From CAKSQL01 sp045649415 (GTDB lineage: Bacteria; Bacillota; Clostridia; UBA1381): DNA of 64,000 nucleotides. Below the pieces are notes generated by a model. The model saw only the letters and a program-made list of their open reading frames with translations, had not been told where the DNA came from and made no database searches. A program made the translations under genes and the position numbers. Below are positions 17,370 through 25,930 of the stretch, piece after piece (position 1 is the stretch's first letter; each line of letters begins with the position of its first letter). The stretch is taken from assembly GCA_045649415.1 (NCBI GenBank), contig JAZRPY010000014.1:1-64000 (forward strand). Direction: 5' to 3'.

Positions 17370-17915
17370 TCAGCCCTCCTTATATAGTCTTTTGTATATA
17401 TCCTCATACTTGTTGACTTTTTTGATATATTCACGGGTTTCTGAGTAGGGGATATTATAAAGGGTTTTTGAGTCTTTTGAGTATTCGGGATTTGATAGCC
17501 AATCCGATACCTTTCCCATACCTGCATTATATGCTGCAAGAACAACATCTCGGTTGTTGAATATACTTGAGAGATATCTGAGATAGTAGCATCCCATTCT
17601 TATATTTAGTTGTGGGTTGTTAAGCTCGGACAGGTCAGCATCAATGCCCATTTTCTCAAATATCCACAAGGCAGTTTCGTCAGTTATCTGCATTAAGCCT
17701 GTGGCAACTGATGATTTTGCATCCTTATTAAAATTGCTTTCTGCCCTTATGACTGACATAACAAAGTATTCATCAAGCTCATATTCCTTGCAGGCAGAAG
17801 ATATATCCTCTCTATAATCAAGAGGGTACATAAAGCCGATTAAAAAGCCAAAACCAATACGCAGTACAACAGCAGTTATAACAAGGGATACGCCCCATAT
17901 AATTATTTTCTTCAA
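17370..17915 (-). CDS. Lytic transglycosylase (SLT domain)
   Basis: A 181-aa murein lyase with an N-terminal signal anchor (about 4-30). The SLT fold has catalytic Glu59 in RAESNF, GLMQ at 73-76 and AYNAG at 128-132. It cleaves the glycan backbone to anhydromuramyl products on the outer face of the membrane. Short size and placement directly after coaE (4-base ATGA overlap) are common in Clostridia. It could serve turnover or insertion of envelope machines; nothing nearby fixes the role. Confidence 0.93.
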   Translation of the reverse strand: MKKIIIWGVSLVITAVVLRIGFGFLIGFMYPLDYREDISSACKEYELDEYFVMSVIRAESNFNKDAKSSVATGLMQITDETALWIFEKMGIDADLSELNNPQLNIRMGCYYLRYLSSIFNNRDVVLAAYNAGMGKVSDWLSNPEYSKDSKTLYNIPYSETREYIKKVNKYEDIYKRLYKEG

Positions 17916-18499
17916 AGCTCTTTCCTCAATTGCTCAATTATTTTTTTTGCCTCTAATGACAATTCATTCAAAGTACCATTATTATATATCACAAAGTCAG
18001 ATTTTTCAAGATAAAATTCATCATTAGGCTGAGAGTTTACACGATTTTCAGCATCCTCTATGGTGATAAAATCACGACTGACAATTCGTTTAAGCCTTAG
18101 GCTTTTATCTGCAAGAACCGACACAACATAGTCGCAAATTCCGTCTAACGAATACTCAAATAACAATGGTGCATCAAGGCAGATTATAGGTGAGGAGGCA
18201 TTGGCAATTGCCAGATTTAACTCCTCGCGGATATATTCATTTAGAATTTCATTAAGCTTATTCAAGGCATTCTTATCCGAAAAAACAAGGCTTCCTAACT
18301 TTTTTCTTATAAGCTCACCGTTTTCGTTTATATATTCATCACCAAAGGCTTTGGCAATTGCCGTTAAGCTGGGTGATTTTGGCTCTGTGACCTTTCTTGC
18401 CAAAAGGTCGCAATCTATGATCTCGATATTATTTTTTTCAAATTCTCTTGCAACAAGGCTTTTACCTGTGCCACTACCACCTGTGAGTCCTATCAGCAT
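17912..18499 (-). CDS. coaE: Dephospho-CoA kinase CoaE
   Basis: A 195-aa enzyme for the last step of coenzyme A synthesis, phosphorylating the 3'-hydroxyl of dephospho-CoA. P-loop GGSGTGKS at 7-14, a DCDLLAR segment at 34-40, and the family-typical LDAPLLFE near 108. Normal length. It overlaps the lytic transglycosylase by 4 bases and follows the EamA transporter by 22. In many Firmicutes coaE sits next to polA and mutM; that context is absent here. Confidence 0.96.
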   Translation of the reverse strand: MLIGLTGGSGTGKSLVAREFEKNNIEIIDCDLLARKVTEPKSPSLTAIAKAFGDEYINENGELIRKKLGSLVFSDKNALNKLNEILNEYIREELNLAIANASSPIICLDAPLLFEYSLDGICDYVVSVLADKSLRLKRIVSRDFITIEDAENRVNSQPNDEFYLEKSDFVIYNNGTLNELSLEAKKIIEQLRKEL

Positions 18500-18521
18500 A
18501 AAAAATCACATCCCTTCATCT

Positions 18522-19376
18522 TTATTTTTTGCTCTCGGTAAGAGTGATGCCTAACACTATCAAGCCACAACCTGTTATACTGAATATGGTGAGTGGCTCG
18601 TTTAAAAATATCGCACCTAATAGCACACTTGAAATTGGCTCAATCGTGGATAAAATTCCTGCTTCTGCAGCACCCTCCTTTAAAATTCCTAACTGGAAAA
18701 GAGGAAGTGCCACCAAAGTAACAAGTGCTGATATAAGAATAGATATTATCCAGGAATAAGGAGCTATATCAAAGGTTAGCGCATTTGAGAAAAGGGCAAG
18801 AAAAAGGGTAGTCACACTCATTATTATTGATAAATAAAAGGTGAGCTTTAGGTAGTTCATTTTATCGAGCCCTGATTTATCAAGATATATCACATTGAAG
18901 GCAAATAAACTGCCTGCTAAAAGTGAGAGTATAACACCTGTTATGCTTCCGCCCTCGCTATCCTTTGCAAACATCATAATTCCAATGGTTATGATAATGC
19001 TTGAAAAGATTGTTCGTCTTTTTAACTTTTCACCAAAGACTGCAACGCACACAAACACTATTAAAACAGGGTAAATATAGTGAATAACAGTTGCAAGTCC
19101 TACCGATATAAAATCATATGAGGAATATAGGCAAATTAGCATAAAAGCGTTGCCAAAAACCCCAAGATTTAAAATTTTAATAAGCTCTTTTTTTGAAATT
19201 TTTAAGGAAATTTTTTTCACCCTCATAATTAAGTATAGAACGGGTAAGCATAAAAAAGACCTTAAAAATGTTATAGTTATACTATTTATTCCACCTCTGT
19301 ATGCAAATTTTGCAAGAACGGGGGTAAGGCCATAGATAAATGCAGAAATTGCTAAGTATAGCTTTCCTTTTTTCAA
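18522..19376 (-). CDS. EamA-family (DMT) transporter
   Basis: A 284-aa membrane protein with about ten hydrophobic helices arranged as two EamA repeats, the drug/metabolite transporter fold. The conserved region near the end of the second repeat (LSTIEPISSVLLGAIFLNEPL, split around 240-260) is typical. Substrate unknown; likely export of a metabolite or amino acid. The start is TTG, with GGGAG 11 bases upstream and no in-frame ATG nearby. First gene of the coaE cluster. Confidence 0.9.
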   Translation of the reverse strand: MKKGKLYLAISAFIYGLTPVLAKFAYRGGINSITITFLRSFLCLPVLYLIMRVKKISLKISKKELIKILNLGVFGNAFMLICLYSSYDFISVGLATVIHYIYPVLIVFVCVAVFGEKLKRRTIFSSIIITIGIMMFAKDSEGGSITGVILSLLAGSLFAFNVIYLDKSGLDKMNYLKLTFYLSIIMSVTTLFLALFSNALTFDIAPYSWIISILISALVTLVALPLFQLGILKEGAAEAGILSTIEPISSVLLGAIFLNEPLTIFSITGCGLIVLGITLTESKK

Positions 19377-19462
19377 TTTTATTTCATCTCCCTACATACT
19401 TTAAATGGTATATCTATTTTAGAATATGTAAGGAAAATGAATTTGGTCAAATTAGTATTTAT

Positions 19463-20251
19463 TTACATTGAATGGGACTTTTTTACGCATTCATCCATTG
19501 CATCAATCACAGCAGCGCGGAAGCCTTTTTCCTCTAAAACTCTGACTGCTTCAATTGTGGTTCCGTTAGGTGAGCACACCATATCCTTTAATTCACCTGG
19601 ATGTAGGTCAGTTTCCAAAACCATTTTTGCCGAGCCAAGAACTGCTTGTGCTGCAAAGGTGTATGCCTGATTTCTGGGCATTCCTGATTTGACTGCTCCG
19701 TCTGCCATTGCTTCGATAAGCATAAAAACATAGGCAGGAGAGGAGCCTGAAACTGCAGTGACTGCATCCATAAGATTTTCAGGAACGATTTCAGCCTTTC
19801 CAAAACTTTTGAATATATTTGTTATTATACCCATATCCTTGTCGGTTATTTTGGAATTTGGTGTTAATGCCGACATTGATTCTCCAACCAAAGCAGGAGT
19901 GTTGGGCATAACACGGACTAATTTAACAGGCTTTTGAAATGCTTTCTCAATTTTTTCTATTGATTGACCTGCGGCAATTGACACAACAATTGTGTCAGGG
20001 GATAAAATATCCTTAATCTCATCAATCACATTATATAAAAATTGTGGCTTCACTGCTAAAACAAGAACATCCTTGATTGCTGATTCCTTGTTGTTGTCAG
20101 TAGTTTGTATTTTAAATTTTTCCGACAAATTTGAAAGTGCATCCTGACTTTTATCTGAGGCAATAATATCGTTGGGTGAGTAAATTCCTGCCTTAATAAT
20201 TCCTCCGATAATAGCGCCTGCCATATTTCCTGCACCAATAAATCCTATCAT
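19463..20251 (-). CDS. proC: Pyrroline-5-carboxylate reductase ProC
   Basis: A 262-aa enzyme that reduces pyrroline-5-carboxylate to proline with NAD(P)H. The N-terminal Rossmann motif is GFIGAGNMAGAI (3-14). The C-terminal dimerisation and substrate domain carries the ProC signature VSGSSPAYVF followed by MIEAM, and later DMVCSPNGTTIEA. Normal length. It overlaps yihY by 4 bases (ATGA), so it is the distal gene of the glycogen/yihY strand cluster. No proA or proB is nearby. Confidence 0.96.
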   Translation of the reverse strand: MIGFIGAGNMAGAIIGGIIKAGIYSPNDIIASDKSQDALSNLSEKFKIQTTDNNKESAIKDVLVLAVKPQFLYNVIDEIKDILSPDTIVVSIAAGQSIEKIEKAFQKPVKLVRVMPNTPALVGESMSALTPNSKITDKDMGIITNIFKSFGKAEIVPENLMDAVTAVSGSSPAYVFMLIEAMADGAVKSGMPRNQAYTFAAQAVLGSAKMVLETDLHPGELKDMVCSPNGTTIEAVRVLEEKGFRAAVIDAMDECVKKSHSM

Positions 20252-21087
20252 TTTATCTGTCCTTTCTTATCATTTGTTTTCTTTTCCTTTAAATATATTA
20301 ACTCTTTATTTATTTCAGCTCCGTATAAAAGAATAGTCATACAAAAATACAGCCATAAAATAACAAGTATTATCGCTGTAAGACTTCCATATATACGGGA
20401 GTAATTTGCAAAATTATTTATATAAATTGAAAATAGATATGAGAATAGCACCCAGCCAAGACTGGTGAACAATGCTCCAGGTAATTGGCATACAAAGGAG
20501 ATTTTTCTGCTTGAAAAAGTTTCATACAAAATAGAGAAAAATAAAACTAAAAGTAAAAAAAGCATACTATATTGAAACATACTCATATCAATTGTGAGCC
20601 ATGGATTATTGCTGTCTAAAAAGCTTAAAATTCTGCTTCCAAAAAGGATTACGCCTAAGGATAGCAATAACACTACAGCAAAAATTATTGTGTATAAAAA
20701 TGACACTAATATATCAGTTATAAACAATTTCCTTTTCGGGATTTTATAAATCACCTTAATTCCTCTCTCAATTGCCGCAAAGCCTCGGGATGCAGACCAC
20801 AAAGTAGTTGCCGCACTTATTGAAATAAGTGAAATTGTGGGCTTTGAAAAAATCTCATTGATTAGCTCTGTAATAAGAGAATAGAGATTTGACGGAATTA
20901 TAACAGGTATAATGTTCATAAAATCTGCTTTGTCAAAAGGTATGAAATATTTTGTAACTGACAATATAATCATCATAAAGGGAATAGAGGAGATAATTAA
21001 AAAGTATGCCGATTGGGCGGCATAGACAGTGATATTATCATCGATTCCCTTTTTAATAAAGGTATAAAGCCATTTAAAAAACTTCAT
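20248..21087 (-). CDS. YihY/BrkB-family membrane protein
   Basis: A 279-aa membrane protein with six hydrophobic segments and the family features AAQSAYFLIISSIPF (23-37) and WLYFCMTILLYGAEIN near the end. Once annotated ribonuclease BN, the family has no accepted function; roles in lipid or envelope homeostasis are suggested elsewhere. GGAG precedes ATG. It lies 78 bases after glgD and is coupled to proC. Confidence 0.9.
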   Translation of the reverse strand: MKFFKWLYTFIKKGIDDNITVYAAQSAYFLIISSIPFMMIILSVTKYFIPFDKADFMNIIPVIIPSNLYSLITELINEIFSKPTISLISISAATTLWSASRGFAAIERGIKVIYKIPKRKLFITDILVSFLYTIIFAVVLLLSLGVILFGSRILSFLDSNNPWLTIDMSMFQYSMLFLLLVLFFSILYETFSSRKISFVCQLPGALFTSLGWVLFSYLFSIYINNFANYSRIYGSLTAIILVILWLYFCMTILLYGAEINKELIYLKEKKTNDKKGQIK

Positions 21088-21165
21088 ATAACCACTCCTG
21101 GTTGCAGTTTAATGGGGTAGAGGAACGGGTGTTAGAAAGCACCTCGTTCCTCATTTTTTCATAAC

Positions 21166-22281
21166 TTAGATTTCTGTGCCCTTAGAAATAGCAAGTGGGA
21201 AGCTCTTTTGTCCAATCAATTTTCTTCCCTTGGTAATGGATACCTCTTTATCAAATACCACAAAGTCAAGCTCAACTCCCGATTCGATAACTGAGTCCTG
21301 CATAATGATTGAATTGGTAATAACTGCACCCTTTTTAACCTTAACAGCTCTTGACAAAATACAATTTTTAACAGTTCCCTCAATCACACAACCATCGGAT
21401 ATGAAGCTGTTTTCAACAACTGCATCCTTGCTATACTTGGTTGGTACCTGGTCCTTTGTTTTTGTGTAGATTGGGTTTTCAGGATTGAAAAGATCACCTC
21501 TTATGTCCTCATTCAAGAAATCTGTGTTAATCTGGTAGTAGGATTTTAAGGAATCGACCTTACCTAAATAACCATTAAATTCGTAGCCGAACATTCTCAA
21601 GCCATCAATTTTCTGAGCAAGTGCATCCTTAACAAAATCGTGATTTCCTCTTGCTGAGCATTCGTCAATAATACTTTCCAACAATGCCTTTTCCATAACA
21701 TATAAATCAAGACTGACATTCGTGGTCTTAGGATAGTAAGGCTTTTTTTCTATATCGGTAATTCTCTGATCCTCGTCAATATCAAATAAAACAAATCTTG
21801 AAAGCTCACTCTCATCAACGCCCTTGATATTTTTATAAACTGCAGTGATATCTGCCTGGTTGTTGATATGTGCTTCCATAACCTCGTTAAGATTTATATT
21901 ATATACTGCAGTTCCCAAGGATAGAATAACATAGGTCTGGTGGCTTCTTCTTATAAAGTCACGGATACCTGCCAAAACATCAATATCTCCCTGTGGAACA
22001 TGATAAGTATCTGCGCCAAGACTTGGAGGGAGGATATTGAGTCCTTGCTTTTTTCTGTCCAAATCCCAAGGCTTGCCTGATTTTATGTGGTCCATAAGTG
22101 ATGAATAATTCTTTTTTGTTGCAACTCCTATATTGGTAATATTCGCATTTGCCATACAGGAGAGGATAAAGTCGATTATTCTATATCTTCCTGCAACAGG
22201 GAGAGCGAGTGATGCACGAATATCGGTGATAGGGGGTATCTTCTCGGAGCCTGCCAGGATTATTCCCATAGTATCTTTCAT
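21166..22281 (-). CDS. glgD: Glucose-1-phosphate adenylyltransferase subunit GlgD
   Basis: A 371-aa regulatory partner of GlgC in Firmicute ADP-glucose pyrophosphorylase. It has a nucleotidyltransferase fold plus left-handed beta-helix C-terminus, but the N-terminal catalytic loop is degenerate: LAGSEKIPPIT replaces the GGxGSRL loop of GlgC. It is therefore probably catalytically weak or inactive and acts by forming a more active GlgC-GlgD heteromer. It is 41 bases downstream of glgC. Cytoplasmic. Confidence 0.95.
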   Translation of the reverse strand: MKDTMGIILAGSEKIPPITDIRASLALPVAGRYRIIDFILSCMANANITNIGVATKKNYSSLMDHIKSGKPWDLDRKKQGLNILPPSLGADTYHVPQGDIDVLAGIRDFIRRSHQTYVILSLGTAVYNINLNEVMEAHINNQADITAVYKNIKGVDESELSRFVLFDIDEDQRITDIEKKPYYPKTTNVSLDLYVMEKALLESIIDECSARGNHDFVKDALAQKIDGLRMFGYEFNGYLGKVDSLKSYYQINTDFLNEDIRGDLFNPENPIYTKTKDQVPTKYSKDAVVENSFISDGCVIEGTVKNCILSRAVKVKKGAVITNSIIMQDSVIESGVELDFVVFDKEVSITKGRKLIGQKSFPLAISKGTEI

Positions 22282-22322
22282 ATTAAAACATTCCTTTCAA
22301 AAATATAATGTTAACTGTGGTG

Positions 22323-23528
22323 TTAGATTTCCACCATAGAGTTCTGAGGGATATTTTCATTTTCCTTAATAGTTGCTCCGCTCTCGACTAAAACAATTCC
22401 GTTGGTGCACATAGCCGATGCATATTTGTTGTCCTCAGACTCAGTAACACCAAGAGTTGCACCATCCATAATTTTTGCCTGACTTCCAATAACACATTTT
22501 TTCAATGTGACATTTTTGCCTATAACTACTCCAGGCATAATAACCGAGTCCTCAACTTTTGAGCCCTCACCGATTAAAACTGCACTTGAAATAATGGAAT
22601 TTGAAACCTCTCCGTTTATAATACAACCTTCAGTTACTGTGCTATTGGTGATTTTTACATTCATGCCGATATATTGTGGTGACAAAGCAAAGCTTCTTGA
22701 GTATATACTCCAATGCCTATCTGTTAAATTAAATTCAGGCTCATCACCCAAAAGGTCCATATTAGCCTCCCACAGACTTTGAATGGTACCAACATCCTTC
22801 CAATAGCCTTCAAATTTCCAGCTCACCATTTTTTCGTGATTTTCAAGCATTTTAGGAATAACATTTTTACCAAAATCGTTTGAGGAAGTAGGGTCATTTT
22901 CGTCCTCGGTGAGATATTTTTTCATAATCTCATAGTTGAATATATAAATACCCATAGATGCAAGATTGCTTTTTGGATTTTTAGGCTTTTCCTCAAATTC
23001 CACAATATTGCCTTCATCATCCACATTCATTATTCCAAATCTTGAAGCCTCTTCCCAGGGAACAGGCATTACTGCAATAGTAATTGCAGCATTTGTTTTC
23101 TTGTGCACCTTCAGCATTTCACCATAGTGCATTTTGTATATGTGGTCGCCTGATAGAACAAGCACATTATTAGGTGAAAAGCCTTCAAGGAAGCCTAAGT
23201 TCTGATAAATGGCATTGGCAGTTCCCTTATACCATTCTCCTGCCTTCTGACTTTGATAGGGAGGGAGAACATAAACGCCTCCATTATTTCTGTCCAGATC
23301 CCAAGGATTGCCGTTACCTATGTAGGTGTTCAGCTCCAGGGGTTGATATTGAGTTAAAACGCCAACGGTGTCAATTCCTGAATGAACACAATTGGAAAGA
23401 GGAAAATCAATAATCCTATATTTTCCCCCAAAGGGTACTGCAGGCTTTGCAATATTTTTTGTGAGTGCACCAAGTCTGCTTCCTTGCCCTCCTGCAAGAA
23501 TCATAGCTACACAATCTTTTGCTTTCAT
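22323..23528 (-). CDS. glgC: Glucose-1-phosphate adenylyltransferase GlgC
   Basis: A 401-aa enzyme making ADP-glucose from glucose-1-phosphate and ATP, the committed step of glycogen synthesis. Catalytic loop LAGGQGSRL (11-19), then KPAVPFGGKYRIIDFPLSNC, and a C-terminal beta-helix with repeated hexapeptides. Typical length for Firmicutes. It lies between glgB and glgD in one operon. No glycogen synthase (glgA) or phosphorylase is in the window, so the set is completed elsewhere. Confidence 0.97.
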   Translation of the reverse strand: MKAKDCVAMILAGGQGSRLGALTKNIAKPAVPFGGKYRIIDFPLSNCVHSGIDTVGVLTQYQPLELNTYIGNGNPWDLDRNNGGVYVLPPYQSQKAGEWYKGTANAIYQNLGFLEGFSPNNVLVLSGDHIYKMHYGEMLKVHKKTNAAITIAVMPVPWEEASRFGIMNVDDEGNIVEFEEKPKNPKSNLASMGIYIFNYEIMKKYLTEDENDPTSSNDFGKNVIPKMLENHEKMVSWKFEGYWKDVGTIQSLWEANMDLLGDEPEFNLTDRHWSIYSRSFALSPQYIGMNVKITNSTVTEGCIINGEVSNSIISSAVLIGEGSKVEDSVIMPGVVIGKNVTLKKCVIGSQAKIMDGATLGVTESEDNKYASAMCTNGIVLVESGATIKENENIPQNSMVEI

Positions 23529-23573
23529 ACGCTTCTCCGTTTCTGTCGGGAAAATACCCGGCTAATTTTATTT

Positions 23574-25466
23574 TTATTCTGATTTTATTATATACATCAC
23601 AGACAATCCATCCAAGTTCACATCAATGGAATATGGCATATCACCAACAGGCTTTTTGGTTGCCTTATATAATCTTTTTCTGTTAATCCTGTTGCCGCCA
23701 AATTTTTTCCATTCACTTGAGAATATAATTTCATAGGTGGATTTTTCAGGCACTCCTATTTTATATTTCTTTCTTTCAACAGGGGTGAAATTAGCAGCCA
23801 CTATAACAGACGATTTTTCACTCTTTCTCATATATGTGAGAACTGAGTTGTCGGCATCATCACTATTTATCCAGGAAAATCCGTCCCAATTGTCCTCAAT
23901 CTCCCAAAAGGCACTGTGGTCAACATAGAACTGATTTAATTCCTTAACATATTGAATAAGCTTTTTATGCTGAGGCATATCTAGAAGATTCCATTCTAAC
24001 TCCTCATCATAACGCCATTCTAAAAATTGTCCGAACTCTCCACCCATAAACAACATTTTCTTGCCAGGCATAGACATAAAATATCCCAGTAATGCACGAT
24101 AAGACTTAAATTTCTGCTCATAATCCCCGAACATTTTATCAATGAGTGAGTGTTTTCCGTGCACTACCTCATCATGAGATAATGGGAGAATGAAATTCTC
24201 CGAATAGGCATAGCACATAAGGAAGGTTAAAAGGTTGTGGTTAGGCTTCCTGAATAACGGGTCCATTGACATATATCTCAGGGTGTCATTCATCCAACCC
24301 ATATTCCATTTATAGTTGAAGCCTAAGCCACCCTGATGAACTGCCCTTGTAACCTGCGGCCATGCAGTTGATTCCTCGGCAATCATTAGAAAATTCGGGA
24401 AGGAGTTAAACATCACTTTATTTAGGTTTTGCAAAAACTCCATAGCCTCAAGATTTCCGTTGCCACCATATTTGTTTGGGAGCCATTCCCCGTCATTTCT
24501 GCTATAATCACGATAAAGCATAGAGGAAACTGCATCAACTCTTAAGCCGTCAATATGAAATTCCTCTGCCCAGAAATATGCCGACGACATCAAGAAGGAA
24601 ATAACCTCCTTTTTTGAGTAGTCAAAAACCATAGTCCCCCAATCCTTGTGTTCACCAAGTCTTGAATCGGCATACTCAAAGGTAGGTGTTCCGTCAAACA
24701 TATATAATCCAAACTGATCCTTTGGAAAATGTGCAGGTACCCAATCCATAATAACGGATATACCTGCGTTGTGACAGGAGTCAATGAAATATTTCAGACC
24801 ATCGCTGTCTCCATATCTTTTAGTAGGGGAGAAATAGCCTGTGACCTGATATCCCCATGAGCCGTCAAAGGGATATTCTGTTAGAGGCATAAGCTCAACA
24901 TGGGTATAGTTCATTTCTTTTAAGTATGGAATTAAAAGGTCTGAATATTCACGATAGGTATAAAAGCTTCCGTCCTCACGGGTTTTCCAACTTCCTAAGT
25001 GCATTTCATATATGAGCATAGGCTTATTGTAGGGAGAGGTTTTATCTCTTTTAGAAATCCACTTTTTGTCACGCCACTTATATTTTGAAATGTGTGGAAC
25101 TATTGAGGCAGTTCCGGGACGAAGCTCGGAATCCGTAGCGAAGGGGTCAGCCTTTAAAATGGTTGTGCCTGCCTTTGAAGTTATGGCATATTTATAGAGC
25201 GTTCCCTCTGTGATATTTGAAAAAACTCCATACCATACTCCTGTTGTGCCTATTTTTTTTAAATTATAACCGTCATTTGTCCAATTATTAAAATCTCCTG
25301 ATAAATGCACATCTATCGCACTTGGTGCCCACACTGCAAATCTCCAGCCCTCTTTTATTTTGTGTGCACCAAGAAATTTATAGGACTGAAAATTTGCGCC
25401 TTCATTGAAAAGGTACAACTGCATTTCACTTATATCTGCCCATTGGTCTTTTTTTTCTTGTACCAT
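23574..25466 (-). CDS. glgB: 1,4-alpha-glucan branching enzyme GlgB
   Basis: A 630-aa GH13 enzyme that introduces alpha-1,6 branches into glycogen. It has an N-terminal CBM48-like beta domain (about 25-110), a TIM barrel with the nucleophile Asp311 (RVDAV), acid/base Glu364 (AEEST) and Asp432 (SHDEV), and a C-terminal all-beta domain. The spacing of the three catalytic residues (53 and 68) matches E. coli GlgB. The N-terminus is shorter than in E. coli (one beta module instead of two). First gene of glgB-glgC-glgD, with AGGAGG before ATG and two candidate promoters upstream. Confidence 0.96.
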   Translation of the reverse strand: MVQEKKDQWADISEMQLYLFNEGANFQSYKFLGAHKIKEGWRFAVWAPSAIDVHLSGDFNNWTNDGYNLKKIGTTGVWYGVFSNITEGTLYKYAITSKAGTTILKADPFATDSELRPGTASIVPHISKYKWRDKKWISKRDKTSPYNKPMLIYEMHLGSWKTREDGSFYTYREYSDLLIPYLKEMNYTHVELMPLTEYPFDGSWGYQVTGYFSPTKRYGDSDGLKYFIDSCHNAGISVIMDWVPAHFPKDQFGLYMFDGTPTFEYADSRLGEHKDWGTMVFDYSKKEVISFLMSSAYFWAEEFHIDGLRVDAVSSMLYRDYSRNDGEWLPNKYGGNGNLEAMEFLQNLNKVMFNSFPNFLMIAEESTAWPQVTRAVHQGGLGFNYKWNMGWMNDTLRYMSMDPLFRKPNHNLLTFLMCYAYSENFILPLSHDEVVHGKHSLIDKMFGDYEQKFKSYRALLGYFMSMPGKKMLFMGGEFGQFLEWRYDEELEWNLLDMPQHKKLIQYVKELNQFYVDHSAFWEIEDNWDGFSWINSDDADNSVLTYMRKSEKSSVIVAANFTPVERKKYKIGVPEKSTYEIIFSSEWKKFGGNRINRKRLYKATKKPVGDMPYSIDVNLDGLSVMYIIKSE

Positions 25467-25526
25467 TCTTTATCCTCCTGATAAGTTTTATGTAAGATTT
25501 ATCTGCGCATAACTATCTATATCTAA

Positions 25527-25593
25527 ATTATAACATAAAAAAAACATTTAGTAAATACCAATAAAGTATAAAAATTACGCTAAATATTGTCAA
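25527..25593 (-). promoter_or_regulatory. Two candidate promoters for the glycogen operon
   Basis: Minus strand, distal: TTGACA (25593-25588), 17 bases, TATACT (25570-25565). Proximal: TTTACT (25555-25550), 17 bases, TATAAT (25532-25527). Either or both may drive glgB. The intergenic region 25594-25742 holds no gene that I can see. Confidence 0.65.
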
Positions 25594-25742
25594 TTGTGCA
25601 CAAAATACAACAAAATTCTGCAGATTATTTGTTATGTATAACTTATTTTGGAGAGGACATTATTTATATTCTATGTACATAATAAAAATATATAAATAAT
25701 CGATGAAATATTAAAATTTCTACATAATATTCGTAAAACATA

Positions 25743-25771
25743 TTGACAATTTAACTAAAATAGGTTAGAAT
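25743..25771 (+). promoter_or_regulatory. Promoter of rny
   Basis: TTGACA (25743-25748), 17 bases, TAGAAT (25766-25771). It implies a 5' leader of about 150-195 bases before rny. The leader contains a CCGAA/TTCGG pairing around 25853-25884 but no riboswitch that I recognise. Confidence 0.7.
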
Positions 25772-25930
25772 ATTATTGTATGCTTAATATTTCTTTAAAC
25801 TGTTAATCTGGGTATGTTGAATTATCGGGATTAATGTGTTAAGTATAAATGCCGAAGTAAAAAATATTCACAAAATTCGGTTGAACATATATTTTTATAC
25901 ATAAACTTTATATTCAGCATCCCCTGTTAT

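Noticed and set aside
21120..21152. Terminator between glgD and yihY
   Set aside because: The hairpin is real (one bulge), but the T run lies on the plus strand only, while both genes are on the minus strand. Function unclear.
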